From positions 56,353-120,352 of the forward strand of contig NZ_BMOD01000015.1 of assembly GCF_014646895.1 (NCBI RefSeq): 64,000 nt of DNA. Direction: 5' to 3'. The notes below the pieces were generated by a model that did not search any database, was not told where the DNA came from, and saw only the letters and a list, made by a program, of their open reading frames with translations. A program made the position numbers and the translations under genes. Source of the DNA: Deinococcus roseus (GTDB lineage: Bacteria; Deinococcota; Deinococci; Deinococcales; Deinococcaceae). Shown piece by piece: positions 59,320 to 64,000 of the stretch; the first letter of the stretch is position 1, and every line of letters starts with the position of its first letter.

Positions 59320-59642
59320 GATTTCTCCTTCTTGGTCCAGCGGTTTCCATCTCTGCCTTCCACTTTATCCATCATTCTGTTGAAGCCCTTTTCCAGGTCT
59401 AAACCTTGACCGTTGGCCATGCAGATGATCACGAACATCAAATCCGCAAGTTCCATCTCCAGGTCCCCGATTTCTTCACCAGCTTTGGGTTTCTTGCCGT
59501 TCTGGTGCGAAATCACCCGTGCAATTTCTCCCACCTCCTCGGTCATGCGGGCAAGGTTGAGCAGGGGAGGAAAATAACCTTCTTTAAACTGGCTGACAAA
59601 ACGGTCCACGCGTTCGCTGGCTTCTTTGAAAGTGAGGGACAT
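59316..59642 (-). CDS. MazG-like nucleotide pyrophosphohydrolase
   Basis: A 108-residue helical NTP pyrophosphohydrolase: metal sites in MTEEVGEIARVISHQNG and EEIGDLEMELADLMFVIICMANG. Likely a house-cleaning enzyme for noncanonical NTPs. TAAACT six bases before the ATG (59649-59654 on plus numbering) is a leaderless layout. Coupled with the downstream PfkB kinase gene. Confidence 0.9.
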   Translation of the reverse strand: MSLTFKEASERVDRFVSQFKEGYFPPLLNLARMTEEVGEIARVISHQNGKKPKAGEEIGDLEMELADLMFVIICMANGQGLDLEKGFNRMMDKVEGRDGNRWTKKEKS

Positions 59643-59665
59643 GGATTCAGTTTAGCGTCAGGCCG

Positions 59666-59726
59666 AGAGCCAAGAGCCAAGAGCCAAGAGCCAAGAGCCA
59701 AGAGCCAAGAGCCAAGAGCCAAGAGC
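59666..59726. repeat. Perfect heptanucleotide tandem repeat
   Basis: Eight exact copies of AGAGCCA plus a partial ninth (59666-59726), just upstream of the MazG promoter. Translated in other frames this gives LALGSWL repeats. Confidence 0.9.
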
Positions 59727-59861
59727 AAGGTAAAGGCATGGGTTTTGAAGATCAAGAGCAAAAAGAGCAGAGTAAAATTGCTGGCACATGGAATGGGGTC
59801 TTTTAAGCCCTGAGACGCAAAAACCACACTTTAGCAAAACCATCACTACAGCACTGCAATG

Positions 59862-59892
59862 TTGCCCTCGGCCCTCAGCGCTTTGCCCTCGG
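59862..59892. repeat. CCCTCGG-family heptamers before the aminotransferase gene
   Basis: Three or more degenerate copies of the seven-base unit (CCCTCGG, CCCTCAG, CCCTCGG). Confidence 0.6.
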
Positions 59893-59941
59893 CAAATTTT
59901 CTAAGCAACCTGCTCCCCACCTCACACAAAAAGGTAGGACA

Positions 59942-61261
59942 ATGGACACCATGAACCCTTTAGCAAAACAACTGAATGAGCAGATTCAGAAAGAAAACCC
60001 CTACGTCCTCGAGATGCTCTCGGAACTGGGAAAACAGATTTACTTCCCCAAAGAAGGCATCCTCTCCCAGTCTGCAGAGGCTGGACAGAAGGCCAAAAAG
60101 TACAACGCCACCATCGGGATTGCCGTTGAGAAGGGTGTGCCCATGCACCTCGAAGTGCTGCAGCGCAACCTCTCTGCTTACGCCCCCAAGGACCTGTACC
60201 CATACGCTCCGCCTGCAGGGAAGCCTGAGCTGCGCACCGCATGGCGTGAAAAAATGGTGCTGGACAACCCCAGCCTGCAAGGCAAGAACTACGGGAACCC
60301 CATCGTCACCAACGCCCTGACCCATGGAATCAGCATTGTGGCAGATTTGTTCACCGATGTGGGCACCCCCGTGATCGTGCCCGACAAGAACTGGGAGAAC
60401 TACGAACTGACCTTCGGGGTGCGCCGGGGTGCAGAGATGGTGTACTTCCCCCTCTACAACCAGGGTGGACAGTTCAACAGCGAAGCCCTGCTGGAAGCCT
60501 TGCTGGATGCCAAAGAGCAGGGCAAAAAGAGCGCCGTGGTGCTGCTGAACTTCCCCAACAACCCCACCGGGTACACCCCCACCCAGCAGGAAGGCCAGAC
60601 CATCATTGATGCGCTGGTTAAAGCTGCAGAGGCAGGCATCAACGTGGTGGTTGCCACCGATGACGCTTACTTCAGCCTGTTCTTTGAGAACTCCATGCAC
60701 GAATCCCTGTTTGGCCTGCTGGCCGGACTGCACCCCAGAATTCTGCCCGTGAAGATTGACGGGGCCACCAAAGAAGAGTACGTGTGGGGATTCCGGGTGG
60801 GCTTTGTGACCTACGCCAGCGAATCAAATGCTGTGCTGAGTGCCCTGGAGCAAAAAACCATGGGCATCATCCGTGCAACCATCTCCAGCGGACCTCACCC
60901 CAGCCAGACCTTCCTGCTGCAGGCCCTCAAAGACCCACAGTTTGAAACCCAGCGCCAGCAGAAATTCGAGATCATGAAGGCCCGTGCCAACAAGGTCAAG
61001 GACATTCTGGACGCAGGTCAATTCAGCGATGCTTTCGATTATTACCCCTTCAACTCCGGGTACTTCATGTGCCTGAAGGTCAAAGGCACCACTGCTGAAG
61101 CTGTGCGCCAGCAGCTGCTGGACAAATACCAGATTGGCACCATCGCTCTGGGTGAAACCGACCTGCGTGTGGCTTTCTCCTGCGTGGAAGAAGAAAACCT
61201 GCAGGAAATCTACGACAGCATTTATCAGGCGGTCAAAGAAGTGCAGGCTGTCCAAGTCTGA
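59942..61261 (+). CDS. Aminotransferase class I/II (PLP-dependent)
   Basis: A 439-residue fold type I aminotransferase. It has the block LNFPNNPTGYTPTQQEG, the cofactor Asp region ATDDAYFSLFF, and the Schiff-base lysine in DGATKEEYVWGFRVGFV. It most resembles aspartate/aromatic-type enzymes with an alternative N-terminus. The ATG at 59942 lies close to TAGGAC, and ATG 59951 is an alternative; which is used is unclear. Monocistronic, ended by a hairpin with a T-rich tail. Confidence 0.87.
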   Translation: MDTMNPLAKQLNEQIQKENPYVLEMLSELGKQIYFPKEGILSQSAEAGQKAKKYNATIGIAVEKGVPMHLEVLQRNLSAYAPKDLYPYAPPAGKPELRTAWREKMVLDNPSLQGKNYGNPIVTNALTHGISIVADLFTDVGTPVIVPDKNWENYELTFGVRRGAEMVYFPLYNQGGQFNSEALLEALLDAKEQGKKSAVVLLNFPNNPTGYTPTQQEGQTIIDALVKAAEAGINVVVATDDAYFSLFFENSMHESLFGLLAGLHPRILPVKIDGATKEEYVWGFRVGFVTYASESNAVLSALEQKTMGIIRATISSGPHPSQTFLLQALKDPQFETQRQQKFEIMKARANKVKDILDAGQFSDAFDYYPFNSGYFMCLKVKGTTAEAVRQQLLDKYQIGTIALGETDLRVAFSCVEEENLQEIYDSIYQAVKEVQAVQV

Positions 61262-61269
61262 TGCCAGCA

Positions 61270-61308
61270 AAACAGAAACAGGAGGCTTTTGGGCCTCCCG
61301 TTTTTGTT
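61270..61308 (+). terminator. Terminator after the aminotransferase gene
   Basis: Stem GGAGGC / GCCTCC (ACAGGAGGC with GGGCCTCCCG) followed by TTTTTGTTTT. Confidence 0.78.
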
Positions 61309-61322
61309 TTGAGGGTTTTGAT

Positions 61323-61832
61323 TCAGCGAATCCAGAAACCTGTTTCAACCACATCTCTGGCCTGGGTGGGCACAGGTTGCAGGTAGAACTTCACCTGAGC
61401 GTCCCACTGGCCACTGTCGTAACGGCCTTCAATGGATGCACGGGAATAACCATTCTGAGACTGGGTGGTGAAAATGGCACGCACCCGCTGGTAGCCTCTG
61501 GGGGGAGCCACTTCAAAGTAACTTCTGGGGCCGCCATCAATGATGGTGGTGCCACCGGAAACATACTGGTTGTAGGTCAGCACATTGCTGTAACCATCGG
61601 GGTTGAGGGCCACCACCGTGACGTAACCTGAACGGGTGGTGTTCAGGCGGAAACTGACCTGTTCACCCACATAGTAGTTGCTGTTGGTGCCCCGGCCGGG
61701 TTCAAAGGAATTGATGTAGTTGGAGGTGTCCAGGCTGATGGTGGCCGAAGGTGCGGTCACCCGGACGGTGCAGGCGCTCAGGGAACCGGCACCCAGCAAA
61801 AGCAAAGCAGCAAACATCAGACGTTTTTTCAT
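61323..61832 (-). CDS. DUF4384-family lipoprotein
   Basis: A 169-residue lipoprotein (signal ending LSACT). The body carries YYVGEQVSFRLNTTRSGYVTVVALNPDGYSNVLTYNQY, the DUF4384 pattern, with a C-terminal beta region ending in the RDVVETGFWIR tail. Probably at the outer envelope. Function unknown; in other Deinococcus proteins this domain accompanies S-layer-type factors, which I mention only as memory. Confidence 0.78.
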   Translation of the reverse strand: MKKRLMFAALLLLGAGSLSACTVRVTAPSATISLDTSNYINSFEPGRGTNSNYYVGEQVSFRLNTTRSGYVTVVALNPDGYSNVLTYNQYVSGGTTIIDGGPRSYFEVAPPRGYQRVRAIFTTQSQNGYSRASIEGRYDSGQWDAQVKFYLQPVPTQARDVVETGFWIR

Positions 61833-61915
61833 GTTTCCAGTGTAGGAGGGGCCCGCTGATTTAACATGCGCGTCTGCTGAAGAAGCACTTCAGGCTTCTC
61901 TCATTGAGGTCTTGC

Positions 61916-62977
61916 TTAACCTGCCCCAGACAGCTGAAAATGCTCGCCAAACCTGACCACACAATTCCTGCCGTTGGCTTTGGCCTGATAGAGCGCCTGG
62001 TCTGCCCGGTGGATCAGGGCATCATGGCTTTCTTGCGGAGCATGCTCGGCCACCCCAAAACTGGCACTGAATCCCTGCAGGTCCTGCACAGCGCTGGTCA
62101 GGAACGATTCCCGGATCTGTTCTGCCACCTTCTGGGCTTCTTCAAGGGAGGTGGAGGGAAGCAAAATCAGGAACTCCTCTCCTCCCCAGCGGCCCAGGTG
62201 GTCGTGCTGGCGCAACACTTCACGGGCTTTTTCGCTGGCCCGTTTCAGCACTTCATCTCCGGTGGCATGACCGTAACGGTCATTGATGCGTTTGAAGTGA
62301 TCCAGATCAAACAGGATCACACTGAAGCGGGATTCGGTCAGCTGGGTTTCCAGCACCTCATACAGCCGCCTGCGGTTGAGGGCTCCAGTCAGCAGGTCGG
62401 TGTAGGCAATCTGGTGCAGCCAGTGGTTGCGTTCGTGCTCCCTCACCCACTGTTCTTTGTAGACCCCCAGCACATAAACCAGACCCACAATGACCGAAGT
62501 GATCAGCTGTGTGCGCAGAAAGTCATCCAGCATCAGCATTCCCCGGCGTTCTGGAACCAGCATGAGCACCAGCCAGGGAAAGCAAATGAACACCAGATAC
62601 AGACCCTGGGCAATGCGCATGGCTGTCAGAACAGGCAGGGCAATGAAGACCATCAGGGTCAGGATGATCAGGCCCGTATCTGAGCGCAAAGGCAGGCTGC
62701 CCAGCACATACACAGGGCTGAGGATTTCCACCAGAAAGCGAGACAGCCAGAACACGATGAACAGCCCCATGCTGACATGCTCCAGGGTTTTCAGGGCAAT
62801 CCGGTTTCGCAGAAAGAACCCCAGCAGCACAGCCGCCCCCAGGCCCAGCAAAGTCTGGGAGACATTCTGCACCTCCACAGAAAACTGCAGGGTGTATGCC
62901 GCCACCACCCCACCCAGCGTCACCAGAATCCCCAGCAAAAGATAGATGCGTCTGCGAATCACTGCAGCATCAAACAT
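61916..62977 (-). CDS. Diguanylate cyclase (GGDEF) membrane protein
   Basis: A 353-residue enzyme making c-di-GMP. Seven or eight hydrophobic segments in the first half (IYLLLGILVTLGGVVAAYTLQF onward) form a membrane sensor, followed by the GGDEF domain with DLLTGALNRRRLYEVLE, FDLDHFKRINDRYGHATGDEVLKR and the active loop RWGGEEFLILLP. An inhibitory RxxD site (RQHD) sits five residues before GGEEF. AGGGGAGGC precedes the ATG at 62977; the ATG at 63088 is rejected. Confidence 0.9.
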   Translation of the reverse strand: MFDAAVIRRRIYLLLGILVTLGGVVAAYTLQFSVEVQNVSQTLLGLGAAVLLGFFLRNRIALKTLEHVSMGLFIVFWLSRFLVEILSPVYVLGSLPLRSDTGLIILTLMVFIALPVLTAMRIAQGLYLVFICFPWLVLMLVPERRGMLMLDDFLRTQLITSVIVGLVYVLGVYKEQWVREHERNHWLHQIAYTDLLTGALNRRRLYEVLETQLTESRFSVILFDLDHFKRINDRYGHATGDEVLKRASEKAREVLRQHDHLGRWGGEEFLILLPSTSLEEAQKVAEQIRESFLTSAVQDLQGFSASFGVAEHAPQESHDALIHRADQALYQAKANGRNCVVRFGEHFQLSGAG

Positions 62978-63270
62978 GCAGCCTCCCCTTCTGATTGTGC
63001 CACAGTCTTCCGGGAAAAACCCTGCCAGATGCTGTCTGGGGTTCATTTTCTTGAGCTGGCTTTGGCGGGTCCAGGCCAATCCCTCCACCCTCTCATGAAT
63101 TTTTCTTGCAAATCAAAAAAAACACCGTTTATCACGGCAATTCTTCATGGTAAGCAGGTTTACATCCTGGGCAGTCTGGAATGCTAGCATGAGGTATCTG
63201 GTTCCCTGGCAGAAGAAGAACTTTGGCATTCAGGGCAATCCAGGGGGAAAGTCTGGGTAAGGTTGATTCC

Positions 63271-64000
63271 ATGCGTAAAATACTGATGTTGTGGCTGGTG
63301 ATCGGCAGTATGGGTGCAGCGCTGGCCCAGAGTTACAGTTACAGCGACCTGGTGCGCGACCTGGAAAATGGGGCTGTGCGACAGGTGGTGCTGGATGCAG
63401 CAGGCAATGCCGAGGTGCAGTTCCGCACTGCAGGCCGCAGGTCGATGGTGACCGTGGTGCCCACCAATTCAGATTTTGTTCAATTGGTGCGCGACAACAA
63501 CGCTGAATTGACCGTGCGCTCCGGGGTCAAAGGAGACTTCTGGGTGTCCCTGGTGCAGTGGTTGCCTTTTCTGGTCGGCATCGGCTTCATGGTGCTGATC
63601 TGGCGTTCTTTCAGAACCAGTGTTTCGGGCGGGTCCAGTGGGGCCACCCAGTTCAGCAAATCGCGGGCGCACGTGCTCACAGAAGGCAGCATCAAACTGA
63701 CCTTCAGTGACGTTGCAGGCTGCGAAGAAGCCAAATACGAACTCCAGGAAGTCGTCGAATTCCTCCGCAGCCCAGAGCGCTTCCACGCCCTCGGAGCACG
63801 CATCCCCCACGGCATTTTGTTGGTCGGCCCTCCCGGAAGCGGCAAGACGTTACTCGCCAAAGCCGTCGCAGGTGAAGCCCGCGTCCCCTTCTTCTCGATT
63901 TCAGGAAGTGACTTCGTTGAAATGTTCGTCGGCGTCGGTGCCGCCCGTGTTCGCGACCTCTTCGAGCAGGCCAAGAAAGCCGCCCCCTGCATCGTCTTCA
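63271..64000 (+). CDS. ftsH: ATP-dependent zinc metalloprotease FtsH, 5' part
   Basis: The window ends inside this gene after 243 codons. The N-terminal helix (MRKILMLWLVIGSMGAALAQ) and a second membrane helix (FWVSLVQWLPFLVGIGFMVLIW) frame a periplasmic domain, followed by the AAA+ core with TFSDVAGCEEAKYELQEVVEFL and the Walker A motif GPPGSGKT (residues 186-193), then ISGSDFVEMFVGVGAARVRDLFEQAKKAAPCIVF. The protease part lies beyond the window. It is membrane-bound, with quality-control functions. Confidence 0.92.
   Translation, partial: MRKILMLWLVIGSMGAALAQSYSYSDLVRDLENGAVRQVVLDAAGNAEVQFRTAGRRSMVTVVPTNSDFVQLVRDNNAELTVRSGVKGDFWVSLVQWLPFLVGIGFMVLIWRSFRTSVSGGSSGATQFSKSRAHVLTEGSIKLTFSDVAGCEEAKYELQEVVEFLRSPERFHALGARIPHGILLVGPPGSGKTLLAKAVAGEARVPFFSISGSDFVEMFVGVGAARVRDLFEQAKKAAPCIVF

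Noticed and set aside
59543..59846. Minus-strand frames with LALGSWL repeats
   Set aside because: They read the heptanucleotide array as protein; no real gene structure.

Overview
The window looks like chromosomal DNA from a Deinococcus-type bacterium. Three things suggest this. Housekeeping genes (gyrB, dprA, pnp, ssrA, ilvBNC, asd, lpdA, slyD, ftsH) are mixed with small unknown proteins that I recall as typical of that group. Many genes have a -10 hexamer (TANNNT) only 6-8 nt before the start codon, the leaderless-mRNA layout common in Deinococcus. Intergenic spaces carry short heptanucleotide arrays and hairpin repeats. I see no phage, IS element, CRISPR array or rRNA operon. Genus-level assignment is inference.

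Layout. 1-5 kb: astacin-like/ricin-type secreted lipoprotein, amino-acid ABC substrate-binding protein, secreted alpha/beta hydrolase. 4.7-8 kb (minus): small membrane protein, SDR oxidoreductase, gyrB. 8.3-12.8 kb (minus): butyrate kinase and a compact type III polyketide synthase cluster (membrane protein, nitroreductase, PKS, isoprenylcysteine methyltransferase-like protein). 12.9-14 kb: MarR regulator and peroxiredoxin-like protein. 14-18 kb: dprA, tmRNA, a LAGLIDADG protein beside it, a TetR/DUF6194 group. 18-23 kb: epimerase, tRNA-Leu, Ig-like lipoprotein, S66 peptidase, flavodoxin-fold reductase, initiator tRNA. 23-31 kb: pnp, two large overlapping lipoprotein genes, PhzF. 31.8-35.6 kb: ilvBNC behind a leader peptide and attenuator. 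35.6-36.4 kb: an ORF broken by one stop codon, and a zinc-ribbon protein. 36.5-39.8 kb: DUF512 radical SAM protein, DEDD exonuclease, DUF1802. 39.8-42.6 kb: asd with its own short Thr/Ile leader peptide, a PQQ-type sugar dehydrogenase whose ribosome-binding site lies in a terminator stem, cutA. 42.7-53.7 kb: two PadR/membrane-protein modules, an HD hydrolase with a SAHH-like protein, cpdB, lpdA, slyD and FUN14. 54-57 kb: ECF sigma factor and a membrane protein with nine 28-residue repeats. 57-64 kb: TetR/DUF4386, PfkB kinase/MazG, aminotransferase, DUF4384 lipoprotein, diguanylate cyclase and the 5' part of ftsH.

The most interesting signals are regulatory. Two amino-acid biosynthesis transcription units (ilvB, asd) begin with tiny peptides rich in the relevant amino acids, each placed 7 nt after a -10 element so that the leader peptide itself is probably translated from a leaderless mRNA; both are followed by a terminator-like hairpin. 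The other strong candidates are the sigma factor/28-residue-repeat membrane protein pair, the type III PKS cluster, the terminator-embedded ribosome-binding site at 41.2 kb and the LAGLIDADG gene abutting ssrA.
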